The notes under the pieces are model-generated. The model saw nothing but the letters and a program-made list of their open reading frames with translations. It was not told the origin of the DNA and searched no databases. Shown here in pieces: positions 33,942 to 42,676 of a stretch of DNA of 64,000 bases. Each line of letters begins with the position of its first letter. Within the stretch, counting starts at the first letter, position 1. The stretch lies in the NCBI GenBank assembly GCA_050297015.1, contig JBNKRZ010000013.1, positions 1-64,000 on the forward strand, read 5' to 3'. A program made the translations under genes and the position numbers. Source of the DNA: JACKJA01 sp050297015. GTDB taxonomy: Bacteria > Pseudomonadota > Alphaproteobacteria > Micavibrionales > Micavibrionaceae.

Positions 33942-36299
33942 ATGTCGTTAAGCGGTCTGGAAACAGCTTTGTCAGGATTACGCGTTTCGCAACAACAGCT
34001 TAACGTGATTTCCAGCAATATATCGAATGTAAGTACAGAAGGGTATAGCCGGAAAATTTTGCCGCAATCAACGGTCGTTGTTGAGGGCGCTTCCGTTGGG
34101 GTGCGCGGCGATGCCATCATTCGTAAAGTTGATATGAACCTGGAGCGGGATCTATGGACGCAAGTCAGTAGTGTAGCCAGTCTTGATACAACAGCCGCTT
34201 ATTTGAACCGTATTCAGGAATTTCACGGATCACCTGAATTGGAGATTTCAATCGCTGCAGAAATTGCCGATTTGCGGGATACTTTTTCCGCCCTGTCTGA
34301 TAGCCCGGAAGATACATTTTTACAGCGCAGTGTTGTCGATCAGGCTGATCTTGTTGCGAACAAGATTAATGATTTTTCATCACTCATTACCGAGATGCGT
34401 AATGATGCTCAAGATGAAATGGACGTATCTGTTAACAGAATTAATGATTTGTTGGGGCAAATTGCAGAATATAATCAGGAAATAAAATTTAACCAAGCGG
34501 TTAACAAAACAACGGCGGCGCTTGAAGATAAGCGTGATGAGCTGGTCAAGTCTTTGTCTTCCGAAATAGAGGTTAGTTCTTTTATTCGCGGGGATGGTGT
34601 TTTGGTTGTACAAACGGCGCGTGGCGTCCAGTTGGCGGATGAAAATGCTGAGATTGTTCACTTTGATTATTCTGTTTTGGGATCCTTAAGTGCTTATCCG
34701 TCTTCTGCCAGCGGCGTGTATGTTGGCGGTGATCCGGCTACGAATCCAAGTGCCATTGAAATAACACAAACGGGTGTAAGTGGTCGTTTGGGGGCTTTGA
34801 TAGATTTGCGTGACAGTACGTTACCGCGCCAAATGGCCGAGCTTGATGAACTGGCTCATAAAATGGCACTACGTTTTGAGGCGCAAGGATTACGTTTGTT
34901 TACAGATTCTTCCGGGCAGATTCCTGCGGACACAGCCCCGATTCCCGATCCGCCGGGGCCGTTGACGCCTGTGCCTTACATAGGATTTTCAACGGAAATA
35001 CAGGTGAATAGTCTGGTTGTGGCTGATAATACGTTGGTTCAGACAGGGACGGTGAACACGGATTTGACGGTGCAGAGTGGTTCAAATGAAGTTATTCGCC
35101 GAATTCTTGAGTATAGCTTCGGCGATGTCGAGTATCAGGAAGCCGTCGGCGATGTTGATGTGCGCGCTAATGCGACGGGCGCCGTCACGCTACAGGAATG
35201 GTTGGGGCTGTATTCAGAAAATGCCGTTTCGGGAACGACGGATCTGAGTGCCTATACGGATGTTAATGCTTTAATTGCGGCGGCAGGTGATGTTTTCTCG
35301 CCTCCTTCTGCGCCGCCCCTTCTTGATGAATTTCAAATTACGTTTGAGGAGCCGCGTCTAGGGTTAGGGCCGGAGACAATTACTGTTAATTTAACTGATG
35401 CTGCGGCTTTGGCCGGTACCGATGCGCTTGACCAGATTATTTCTGAAATTAATAACGAGATTGCGGGGCTGCCTGTTGATCCGGCATTTAGTGCCGTTGC
35501 CAGCCGTAGTCCTTATGGTCAGCTCATAATTACGACAACAGGGAATGTAACGATTGATGCCACTTCCTTTGGTGCGACAGCGATGGGTACGGACGGCCTT
35601 GAGTATCTTGGACTTAGTGAAGATACGTTTGTGACAACCGATCCTTATTTTGATGTGCAGGTTGGGAACGATCTTTCCGTTCGAGTGACGATAGAACCCG
35701 GCGACATGGAGACGGAACTTCTCGACAAACTGGAATATGATAGCGCTACGCAGGTCGGCGTGCCGGGGCTGTATGCTGATATTGATGCCGCCACGGGCTT
35801 TTTGACAATACGGCCGGGGAATGATGATAGTAATGGCGGGCCGGTATTTGGCGGTGATATTTCCTTGCTGGGTGGTGCTTTTGAATCGGATGGTACGGGA
35901 GGAAGCGGCGTGGCTTTAGGGGCCACGATTTTGGAATCCCTATTTGGCGCGAATGATCCGGTGAGTGATGTTTTGTATAGCGCGAATAATCCCTTTCGCA
36001 CGAGCAATCTGGGGCCGGGTGCAGATATCGAAACGGGCAGCATAAGTACAACGAACCTGATTGATTATGCGCAAAAAATGGTCAATCGGCAAACCGAGGA
36101 AATTAACCTGACCGAGGCCAAACGTGAGGATGAAGAAACGTTCCGTCAGTTGTTGCAAACGCGTCTGACGGATGAATCCGGCGTGAATATCGATGAAGAG
36201 CTTTCCAACATGATTGTTGTTCAGACGGCTTATGCTGCGGCGGCGCGGACGGTTACGGCCATTGATGAAATGTTCCAAACACTCATAAGCATGATTTAA
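33942..36299 (+). CDS. flgK: Flagellar hook-associated protein FlgK (HAP1)
   Basis: A 785-residue hook-filament junction protein, secreted by the flagellar export apparatus without a signal peptide. The N-terminal helix has GLETALSGLRVSQQQLNVIS and SNISNVSTEGYSRK; the C-terminal helix has VNIDEELSNMIVVQTAYAA and ends TAIDEMFQTLISMI. The middle is a long variable, beta-rich region with many acidic residues, making it longer than the enterobacterial protein of about 550 residues. AAGGA lies about 8 bases before the ATG. It is followed 34 bases later by flgL, in the usual order. Confidence 0.95.
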   Translation: MSLSGLETALSGLRVSQQQLNVISSNISNVSTEGYSRKILPQSTVVVEGASVGVRGDAIIRKVDMNLERDLWTQVSSVASLDTTAAYLNRIQEFHGSPELEISIAAEIADLRDTFSALSDSPEDTFLQRSVVDQADLVANKINDFSSLITEMRNDAQDEMDVSVNRINDLLGQIAEYNQEIKFNQAVNKTTAALEDKRDELVKSLSSEIEVSSFIRGDGVLVVQTARGVQLADENAEIVHFDYSVLGSLSAYPSSASGVYVGGDPATNPSAIEITQTGVSGRLGALIDLRDSTLPRQMAELDELAHKMALRFEAQGLRLFTDSSGQIPADTAPIPDPPGPLTPVPYIGFSTEIQVNSLVVADNTLVQTGTVNTDLTVQSGSNEVIRRILEYSFGDVEYQEAVGDVDVRANATGAVTLQEWLGLYSENAVSGTTDLSAYTDVNALIAAAGDVFSPPSAPPLLDEFQITFEEPRLGLGPETITVNLTDAAALAGTDALDQIISEINNEIAGLPVDPAFSAVASRSPYGQLIITTTGNVTIDATSFGATAMGTDGLEYLGLSEDTFVTTDPYFDVQVGNDLSVRVTIEPGDMETELLDKLEYDSATQVGVPGLYADIDAATGFLTIRPGNDDSNGGPVFGGDISLLGGAFESDGTGGSGVALGATILESLFGANDPVSDVLYSANNPFRTSNLGPGADIETGSISTTNLIDYAQKMVNRQTEEINLTEAKREDEETFRQLLQTRLTDESGVNIDEELSNMIVVQTAYAAAARTVTAIDEMFQTLISMI

Positions 36300-36333
36300 C
36301 GTGAAAACATAGGATAAACAAAGAGATAAGAAA

Positions 36334-37416
36334 ATGACCAATATATCAACAATAGCCCAGTCTCTTAATCAGATTGAACGTTTCAAAACGATGCAAGCGG
36401 ATTTAGCAACATTACAATATCAATTGAGCTCCGGCAAAAAAGCGCGCTTATTTAGTGAGTTAGGAGGTGACGTTACAAAGTCGGAAAGGGCGCGGGCGAA
36501 TTTTCAGTCGCTCGAAACATATATCAATAATATTGATGTTGCGGCGCGCCGTAGCAAAATGATGACTAATGCTATTCAGGAAACGCAAGCGCAAGCTGAA
36601 AACATTCTTAATGCCTTGGTTGTTCAAACTCAGGAGGGGGAAATTGAGCTGGCTTCAATTAATAAGCTGGCGGGGGATATACAGAATTATTTGATTACGC
36701 TTTATAATCAGAATGATGGGGATCGTTATTTGTTCGGCGGTGCGGAAACGCAAGATCTCCCTTTGAATGATACAGGCGCGTTGGATACCTATCTCCAGAC
36801 GAACATCAGTAATTGGGTGAATACCGGCCCGATGACAGTGACAAGCGATCAACTCATCAGCAGTTATCGCGACACAACGCAGCTGAACGATACCATTGTG
36901 GGCTATTCGGCAAAATTAAGTAGCGGTTCAACGCGCGGTGTTTATGTTCGGGTCGATGAAAGGGCCGAAATGGAATACACCGTCCGGGCCAATGAAGCGA
37001 ATTTCCGTGACGTTCTTGTGTCCGTCTCCATGATTAAAAATCTGACGGGGGGGATTGATGAGGTGACGCTCGAAAGCACCGATGCTACGGGCACGGTTAC
37101 AGCACCGGGGGCCGATAGAAGCGAGCAGAGTGACAATTTTTACGCCGTTTTTAATGATTTGGCCGAGATGCTGACAACGGCGATTGATGGGCTCGATCAG
37201 TCGCATTATGATCTTAGTCAGATGCAGGCGCGTATGTCTCAGATCCGTGACAACCATGAGCAGGATAAAAACGTTCAGGCCAGCATTATCAGTGACGTAG
37301 AAGATGCTGATATGAACGATACAGCTGTAAAGCTTAATTTGCTTCAAGTGCAAATGGAGGCGGCGTACCGCGTTACCGCCAGCATTAGCGATCTGACATT
37401 GGTGAATTTTATATAG
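36334..37416 (+). CDS. flgL: Flagellar hook-associated protein FlgL (HAP3)
   Basis: A 360-residue flagellin-like junction protein. The N-terminus has QIERFKTMQADLATLQYQLS and SSGKKARLFSELGGDV; DRYLFGGAET is the family motif in the middle; the C-terminus has a helix ending LLQVQMEAAYRVTASISDLT and LVNF. It joins FlgK to the filament. It ends 8 bases from the convergent stop of the TcpQ-like gene. No other flagellar gene is in the window. Confidence 0.92.
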   Translation: MTNISTIAQSLNQIERFKTMQADLATLQYQLSSGKKARLFSELGGDVTKSERARANFQSLETYINNIDVAARRSKMMTNAIQETQAQAENILNALVVQTQEGEIELASINKLAGDIQNYLITLYNQNDGDRYLFGGAETQDLPLNDTGALDTYLQTNISNWVNTGPMTVTSDQLISSYRDTTQLNDTIVGYSAKLSSGSTRGVYVRVDERAEMEYTVRANEANFRDVLVSVSMIKNLTGGIDEVTLESTDATGTVTAPGADRSEQSDNFYAVFNDLAEMLTTAIDGLDQSHYDLSQMQARMSQIRDNHEQDKNVQASIISDVEDADMNDTAVKLNLLQVQMEAAYRVTASISDLTLVNFI

Positions 37417-37424
37417 TGATTTAA

Positions 37425-38837
37425 TTAATGTCCGGCTTGTTCGATAACCAGAACAGCAGGTTGTTTTCGTGTGTTCGGGTACAGACGGCCTACGGGGCGG
37501 TTATCACTATCGTCAAAGGAGTTAAGAATTTCCTGAAGAGCGTTGGAATAAGAGCCCTGTACTTGAATATCTTCAAGCAAAAGATAGTCTTGAGGCGCAT
37601 ACCATAGAACTTGCGCACCGATAATGTTGGACCAGTTGGTTAGGACTTGGCGTAGGCTGGCACCTTTTTCTGCCTTCCAAGGGTATTTTTCTTCTTGCGT
37701 CGTCCCTGTTATCTCTTTTGTGGAAATAAGCGTTTTGGGTTGACGTGTTGCTGCCGTTTCTGTCGGAAGGGCCGGTGGTATTATATGGCTTTCTTTCTCT
37801 GCGCTCTCGGGCTTAGCCGGAGCAGCTTTCATTGCCAGAGCCATTTTGTTTTGCCGGTGCGGCTGCGTAGGGGGCAGACCATCATTTTGTACATGCCTTA
37901 TATAATCTGTCTCGTTTTGCTCCAGATCGGCGGCGTTCTCATATTTTTCTAAATTGAGGGTCTGATCGGAAACAGGCGCGATTTTTTCTTCCGGCGTTAC
38001 GGATAGAGGCTCAGATTTTTTTTTTGAAATATGTACGATGTTGTTATGAATTTTTATTTGTAAATCATAAGCAGCCAAGGCATCCGAAAGAACGTATTGC
38101 CAGCTTTGTCCGCCGTTCCAGTCAACGCGTTGTCCTTGATTAATGCCGGGCGCGAAAGCGAAGGCATAGCTGGGGGGCACGATTTGACGCAGAGCCAGAA
38201 CAAGGGGAATGTCACGGCCAAATCCCGCAATCATATCGGAGGGCAAAGCCTCAGTTTTTGCCTCTGCGGTTTTAGACGGAGAGGTTTCAACGGTCGTCAC
38301 AGGCGCCATAGGTGCGGGAGATTCTATTTCAGGTGTGGCAACAATTTCCGTTTTATTCTCATGAGAGATGGGAGCTGTTGAAGCGCTTTGTTTATGAACG
38401 GTGCGTGGCGGGATTGTTTCCAAAGAGGCCGGTGTTTCTTCCGGCGCAGAAATAATCCGGCGCGCCGGCGCTTGTTCTTCCAGCGGCATAGGCTGTATTT
38501 CCTGTGAAAGAACCGGTGCGCTTTGTTCTACAGATTCGCCTTGCAATGCTGTCGGGGCGATCGGCGGGGGCATTTGAGCCGCAGGCGTGGAGGCTGTGTT
38601 TTCATCAAGATCGGCGACAGCCGGAACATCCGGTGTGAGAGGCGGCATAAATATCTGTTGCTGGGGGGCCGGTTGCGGCGGCGGTGTCCAGTCAAATCCC
38701 GCTTGCGCCGGCGCGGTCGCCAGAAAAAATGTGCCGACCGACAATGTCAAAAGACAGGCCGAAGCAGAAGAACGGGGAGCCAAAAGAGAAACAGGGTGAT
38801 TTTTTTTCATTGCATGCATCTTCTTAAATTTATTCAC
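37425..38837 (-). CDS. TcpQ/PilL-like exported protein with two modules
   Basis: A 470-residue periplasmic protein. The signal peptide ends at AQA|GF (residue 46). A Pro/Glu-rich low-complexity region (47-200) precedes a first module (201-272; GRDIPLVLALRQIVPP, SWQYVLSDALAAYDLQI), similar to the secretin N0/STN fold, then a second linker. The C-terminal TcpQ domain (about 386-470) has GASLRQVLTNWSNIIGAQVL, DYLLLEDIQVQGSYSNAL and RPVGRLYPN. TcpQ/PilL proteins bind or position pilus secretins. It is the last gene after icmT, where R64 has traL, so it may serve the secretion system, the pilus, or both. Confidence 0.75.
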   Translation of the reverse strand: MNKFKKMHAMKKNHPVSLLAPRSSASACLLTLSVGTFFLATAPAQAGFDWTPPPQPAPQQQIFMPPLTPDVPAVADLDENTASTPAAQMPPPIAPTALQGESVEQSAPVLSQEIQPMPLEEQAPARRIISAPEETPASLETIPPRTVHKQSASTAPISHENKTEIVATPEIESPAPMAPVTTVETSPSKTAEAKTEALPSDMIAGFGRDIPLVLALRQIVPPSYAFAFAPGINQGQRVDWNGGQSWQYVLSDALAAYDLQIKIHNNIVHISKKKSEPLSVTPEEKIAPVSDQTLNLEKYENAADLEQNETDYIRHVQNDGLPPTQPHRQNKMALAMKAAPAKPESAEKESHIIPPALPTETAATRQPKTLISTKEITGTTQEEKYPWKAEKGASLRQVLTNWSNIIGAQVLWYAPQDYLLLEDIQVQGSYSNALQEILNSFDDSDNRPVGRLYPNTRKQPAVLVIEQAGH

Positions 38838-38961
38838 AATAGCAAAGTGCTACGCCTCCCCACCTTTGTGACGTGATTTGAGAGGAAATTCAAGAGGGTG
38901 TGATTAAAATAAAGGGCTTATCCGCAGATGCAAAGCATGATGCCTTGCTTTTGGAGGGGGG

Positions 38962-39252
38962 CTAGCCATAATCATCTAGTTTTCTGCGGTGAAGCGAAAC
39001 ATAACCTGGGCGGTTTACACCAATAATCCAAACGCGTAAGGCGCGCATTGCGGCCGAAAAAGTAAGGCCTCTTTTTTCTAGAAAACGAAAAATCAACACT
39101 GTGATAATGGCAAAGGCAATGGTGATCGGGCGAAAGTAAACCAAAAGGATGCAAAAGGGCAAGGCCGCCCGCGCATCCATGTTGAAAAAACGCGCTGGCC
39201 GCATGGTGTCACGCCAATGCCATACGAGACCTTCTTCTTCTTCTTCGCTCAT
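38962..39252 (-). CDS. icmT: Type IVB secretion protein IcmT (TraK)
   Basis: A 96-residue inner-membrane protein. HWRDTMRPARFFNMDARAA (12-30) is the family signature, followed by two close hydrophobic stretches (31-57) and the conserved RGLTFSAAMRALRVWIIG. The N-terminus has five consecutive glutamates. It lies between dotB and the TcpQ-like gene; a 278-base element with terminal inverted repeats separates it from dotB. The R64 equivalent traK follows traJ (dotB), so the order is conserved. Confidence 0.9.
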   Translation of the reverse strand: MSEEEEEGLVWHWRDTMRPARFFNMDARAALPFCILLVYFRPITIAFAIITVLIFRFLEKRGLTFSAAMRALRVWIIGVNRPGYVSLHRRKLDDYG

Positions 39253-39329
39253 GAAAAATATAACCTCTTAAAGTGTTTCTTCGCGAGTTCCCTAATATAC
39301 AACTGTTACGCAAAAAGGTGAATAAAGTC

Positions 39330-39607
39330 TTTAGATACTGTAGTCACATGTTATGTACATTTCTGCGCAAGCAGGTTTTTGATGAATGTGCGCGAAAAAT
39401 GCGCAGAGCATAGCCATAGCTACGGTTAAGCATTTTGAGCGAACAGACGCAAAAAGATACCGCGCCCTTCGGGTTCATTTTTCAGATAAAGTTATCATCG
39501 TTTTTGCTCCTTGAATATGCTTTGGCATGTCCTGCGGACCAAAAACTTGATCCTTTTATCTGAAAAACGAACAGAAATAGGCATAACATGTGACTACAGT
39601 ATCTAAA
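39330..39607. mobile_element. MITE-like 278-bp element with 26-bp perfect terminal inverted repeats
   Basis: The ends TTTAGATACTGTAGTCACAT..., 39330-39355 and 39582-39607, are perfect 26-bp inverted repeats. A partial extension (ATTTCTG) and an inner inverted pair (TTTTTCAGATAAA at 39478-39490 with TTTATCTGAAAAA at 39555-39567) lie inside. There is no open reading frame. A TA dinucleotide near each end would fit insertion by a Tc1/mariner-like (IS630) transposase. It fills the whole gap between dotB and icmT. It might also fold as one long RNA hairpin. Confidence 0.7.
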
Positions 39608-39624
39608 TAGAGAGCAGATAAGAA

Positions 39625-40779
39625 TTATTCGCCGCCTGAAGCCAGAAGCAGATACCAGCGCCGTTCGATTGTGCCTTGTTCAAATTCGATTCGGGCGGCT
39701 TCCGCCATTGTTCGGCCATAGGCAGGGACCAGGCGTTGAATGTTGGATTGCCACTCTGTAAAGTCCATGTCGAGGAGTTTTTCTCGTACCTCATCAGGGA
39801 AAATCATGAATTCACGAATCCCGCACCGTCCACCGCCGACACGGGGGACCAGCGCTTGTGTTACGATCAGACGTAGCGTTTCCATCATCGCATAGGCCCG
39901 CTCGGCGCGTTCATTCGGATCGAAGGACGAAATCATCCGCTGAACGGTGGCCGCAACGCCAGTGGTGTGTGTCGTTGTGTAAACGGCATGCCCTGTTTGC
40001 GCCGCTTCAATGGCGGCGGATATTGTTTCCCTATCACGCGCCTCCCCGACGAGGATCACTTCCGGTTTGCGGCGTAAGGCATTCCGAACGCCGTGAGCAA
40101 AGTTGGGGAGGTGCCGGGGAATTTCTGTTTGAGACACGAGTGAGCGCGGGCTTTTTATCGCATCGTACACATATTCAATAGGCGCTTCGTAGGTAAGCAT
40201 TTTTCCGCAGCCGTGTGGCCGTTCCAGTAGCATACGATTCCCGGCGGCCAGAAGGGTACTTTTCCCGGAACCCGTGGGACCGGTGATAACAACAAGTCCT
40301 TGCCGAGGGGACCAGTTCGCCCGGATTTCTTCTTCGATTCCCAAATCATCCATACTGGGGGGGACGTTGGGAAGAACCCGCATGGTAATCTGTGCGCCGT
40401 CGCGGCCTTGCGAGAGGATAGCTGTGATATTTACACGAAAACGAATTCTTGTGTAGCGGTCGGGACGGATTTCGTAGGACATATCAAGATCCTTACCGCT
40501 GGCAAGACGGGCTTGCGCTTCCGGGCCGTAAATGGTGTTTAGAATGATCGCCATATCTGCGGCATCTAGAGGGCGGAAGGTTGCCGGGTATAAAACACCG
40601 CCGACTTCATGATAAATGGGCCGATCGGATTGAAATGTAATATCGGATGAATCTTGTTTCACAGACCAAAGCAGGAAGGGGTCTATGTCCTCTTCCCGTA
40701 GGCGCGACGGCTCATCAGGCCATGTGCGTCCTTTGGTATCCGATGCTTTTATAAGGGTTATCGGTTCGCGGGGTGCCAT
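39625..40779 (-). CDS. dotB: Type IVB secretion ATPase DotB (TraJ)
   Basis: A 384-residue PilT/VirB11-like ATPase. The N-terminal domain has QDSSDITFQSDRPIYHEVGG; the core has Walker A GPTGSGKS (167-174), an Asp-box region LTYEAPIEYVYD, Walker B EVILVGEARD and the His box TTTHTTG. No zinc cysteines are present, as expected for this family. In Legionella DotB moves from the cytosol to the channel base and starts secretion. It overlaps dotC by 22 bases and is cut off from icmT by the MITE-like element. Confidence 0.95.
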   Translation of the reverse strand: MAPREPITLIKASDTKGRTWPDEPSRLREEDIDPFLLWSVKQDSSDITFQSDRPIYHEVGGVLYPATFRPLDAADMAIILNTIYGPEAQARLASGKDLDMSYEIRPDRYTRIRFRVNITAILSQGRDGAQITMRVLPNVPPSMDDLGIEEEIRANWSPRQGLVVITGPTGSGKSTLLAAGNRMLLERPHGCGKMLTYEAPIEYVYDAIKSPRSLVSQTEIPRHLPNFAHGVRNALRRKPEVILVGEARDRETISAAIEAAQTGHAVYTTTHTTGVAATVQRMISSFDPNERAERAYAMMETLRLIVTQALVPRVGGGRCGIREFMIFPDEVREKLLDMDFTEWQSNIQRLVPAYGRTMAEAARIEFEQGTIERRWYLLLASGGE

Positions 40780-41606
40780 GTTTCCGCTCCGGGTACAAAG
40801 GAGGGCATGCCCGTGAGCTGTATAGCACGGTCCCCAATTCTCAAAGTTGTTGCGCTGCCCGTTACACCACGGTCAACTTGCAGGGTATAAGGGGGAGAGA
40901 CCATGCCTTGCGCAAGAAGCATACGGTAACGGACCATGCCGCGATAGTCGGCTGTCAGGCGGTTTAGATCTTGTTCAAAGATTTCATTGGCTTGCTTTAC
41001 GCCCTCGTTCCAACCTTGTCGGATCCACTTGACCCATTTTTTGCGTTCCTCTTTGTCGTTAGGGCGCAATATATCCGGTGGAGGCTCGACATTTCCCCAA
41101 GCCCGTTCCATATAGTTCCGCCAAGAACGGGGAGCTGTAACAATTCTGGCATTTTCACTGAAATTATAAATACGGTCAGCAACGGCAGCTTCACTGCCCG
41201 TGGTGTTGACAATCATGGCATTTATATCTTCTGAAATAATAGGAGGTTCAACGAGAAGGCCCGATGGTGCAGGAATTAGAAGGTTTCTAAAATCAAACAC
41301 ACGATCCATGTAGCTCATATTTTGATTCATTTCCTGACGGATATAATAGGTTCGCCAAGCTAATCCTCCTCTGGCACCGTATGAGAGTGCCGCCTCTTTT
41401 AAGGCTTCCCCACGAATATTAATCGGAAGGGCTAGATTTGAATTTTCGTCTATAATGTTTATTTTGGGAATGCTTTCCAGATCGGATAATTCCGGCGGTG
41501 GTGTGAATTCAGAGTCAAGATTCTCACCAGCATAAACGCCGCCGCCGACAAAAAGGAAAGATGTTAAAATGAGCGCAAAAAACAGTTTATGATGGAAAAT
41601 AGGCAC
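40758..41606 (-). CDS. dotC: Type IVB secretion protein DotC (TraI), without a lipobox
   Basis: A 282-residue exported protein of the outer-membrane complex. Family landmarks are IRGEALKEAALSYGARGGLA, DRVFDFRNLLI, GLLVEPPIISE, RIVTAPRSWRNYM and DLNRLTADYRGMVRYR. Legionella DotC is a lipoprotein, but here the N-terminal signal (FALILTSFLFVGGGVYAG) has no cysteine, so it should be cleaved as an ordinary signal peptide after VYA. The start is 6 bases after dotD and the end overlaps dotB. Confidence 0.93.
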   Translation of the reverse strand: MPIFHHKLFFALILTSFLFVGGGVYAGENLDSEFTPPPELSDLESIPKINIIDENSNLALPINIRGEALKEAALSYGARGGLAWRTYYIRQEMNQNMSYMDRVFDFRNLLIPAPSGLLVEPPIISEDINAMIVNTTGSEAAVADRIYNFSENARIVTAPRSWRNYMERAWGNVEPPPDILRPNDKEERKKWVKWIRQGWNEGVKQANEIFEQDLNRLTADYRGMVRYRMLLAQGMVSPPYTLQVDRGVTGSATTLRIGDRAIQLTGMPSFVPGAETWHPANR

Positions 41607-41612
41607 GGATTT

Positions 41613-42125
41613 TTATCCCCCTATACCAGTGTTAGGTGCATAGTGAACCTCAACCATTTTCCGGGCTGCATCAACTTTGATATCGGCGCGCATGCCCAGT
41701 TGAAGTCCGATGCTGCGTAAAATATCTATAACCGGTTTATTCTCAGCATCGACGGAAACGACCAGAGGGATAGGGGGAGGATTTCCTAGAATTTGAAAGG
41801 TGTAACCGGCGCGGTCTGAAAGCTGTTTGGTTATCGGTTCAACGGGTCCCACCCAATTAACCGTAACGGCACGGTTTAACTCTGGTGGGACATCGGTTGC
41901 CGGACCCACAGCTATGCCGGGCGCGCGTGCTTGTTCAACGGCGGCCAGAGTTTCAAGCGCTGTTGATGCTTTATCGGCAGCTTCCGCCAGCATAAGAGAG
42001 ACACTGTCCGGCGTCGCGACCAATTGTGGCGGATCAACTCTTTTGGATGAACAGCCGGAAACCAAAAGCGCGACGGGCATCAAAAGTGTCAAAGAAAACC
42101 GTGAAAGCTTAGATAACATACGCAA
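41613..42125 (-). CDS. dotD: Type IVB secretion lipoprotein DotD (TraH)
   Basis: A 170-residue lipoprotein with a good lipobox, LLVSGC (Cys25). The C-terminal part (about 80-165) has the N0-like fold of DotD: VTVNWVGPVEPITKQLSDRA, YTFQILGNPP and PVIDILRSIGLQLG. With DotC it carries DotH to the outer membrane. It is the first clear dot gene of this block; the transglycosylase gene lies about 145 bases upstream. Confidence 0.93.
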   Translation of the reverse strand: MRMLSKLSRFSLTLLMPVALLVSGCSSKRVDPPQLVATPDSVSLMLAEAADKASTALETLAAVEQARAPGIAVGPATDVPPELNRAVTVNWVGPVEPITKQLSDRAGYTFQILGNPPPIPLVVSVDAENKPVIDILRSIGLQLGMRADIKVDAARKMVEVHYAPNTGIGG

Positions 42126-42268
42126 AACCCCAAAACGATATAAAACAGGACTAGCCTATCATTCAAAACAGAAGACTATAATGTCTTTCGAATCTATCCT
42201 TTCATAAGAAAGAGGACAAGAGATCAATGCCGCTTATAAAAAAATATCAACAGGAACGCTGTGGATTA

Positions 42269-42673
42269 TTACTCAATCAGACCGTGATTTTCCATTGAGG
42301 CCACAACACGTTCCTCATAAGCGTCGCCATAAAGCGGCGTGCGGGAATGATAATGGGATATGGCTTGAGATAAATCCTGTGTCTCATCAAGGTGCGTTCG
42401 CAAAATCCAGGCCGCCACACCAATGTTTGTGCACGGATCATCTCTCACCCAGCGACGGGCTGTTTCATAATTAACGCCCCAGTTTTTGGCGAGTTCCGGA
42501 ACCCATAATGTGTTGATTTGCATCGGTCCCAGATCGTAGGAACCGTTTTTATTGGGGCCGACTTCTTGACCGACTCGTCCTGATTCAACCTGATAAATTC
42601 CCAGTAAGACAGCCGGAGGAAGGGCGTAAGTTTGTGAAGCTAGTAGCAGACAAGCCGCGATAACTTTTCCCAT
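42269..42673 (-). CDS. Exported lytic transglycosylase, VirB1/PilT(R64)-like
   Basis: A 134-residue SLT-fold enzyme with a signal peptide (VIAACLLLASQTYA). The catalytic Glu30 is in GIYQVESG, and YDLGPMQIN and SHYHS are the other family marks. It would open peptidoglycan for the secretion channel or pilus. The size is that of a minimal conjugation-type enzyme. It starts 3 bases after the gene at 42677, so they are coupled. R64 has PilT, a transglycosylase, in its pilus operon. Confidence 0.88.
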   Translation of the reverse strand: MGKVIAACLLLASQTYALPPAVLLGIYQVESGRVGQEVGPNKNGSYDLGPMQINTLWVPELAKNWGVNYETARRWVRDDPCTNIGVAAWILRTHLDETQDLSQAISHYHSRTPLYGDAYEERVVASMENHGLIE

Positions 42674-42676
42674 GGT

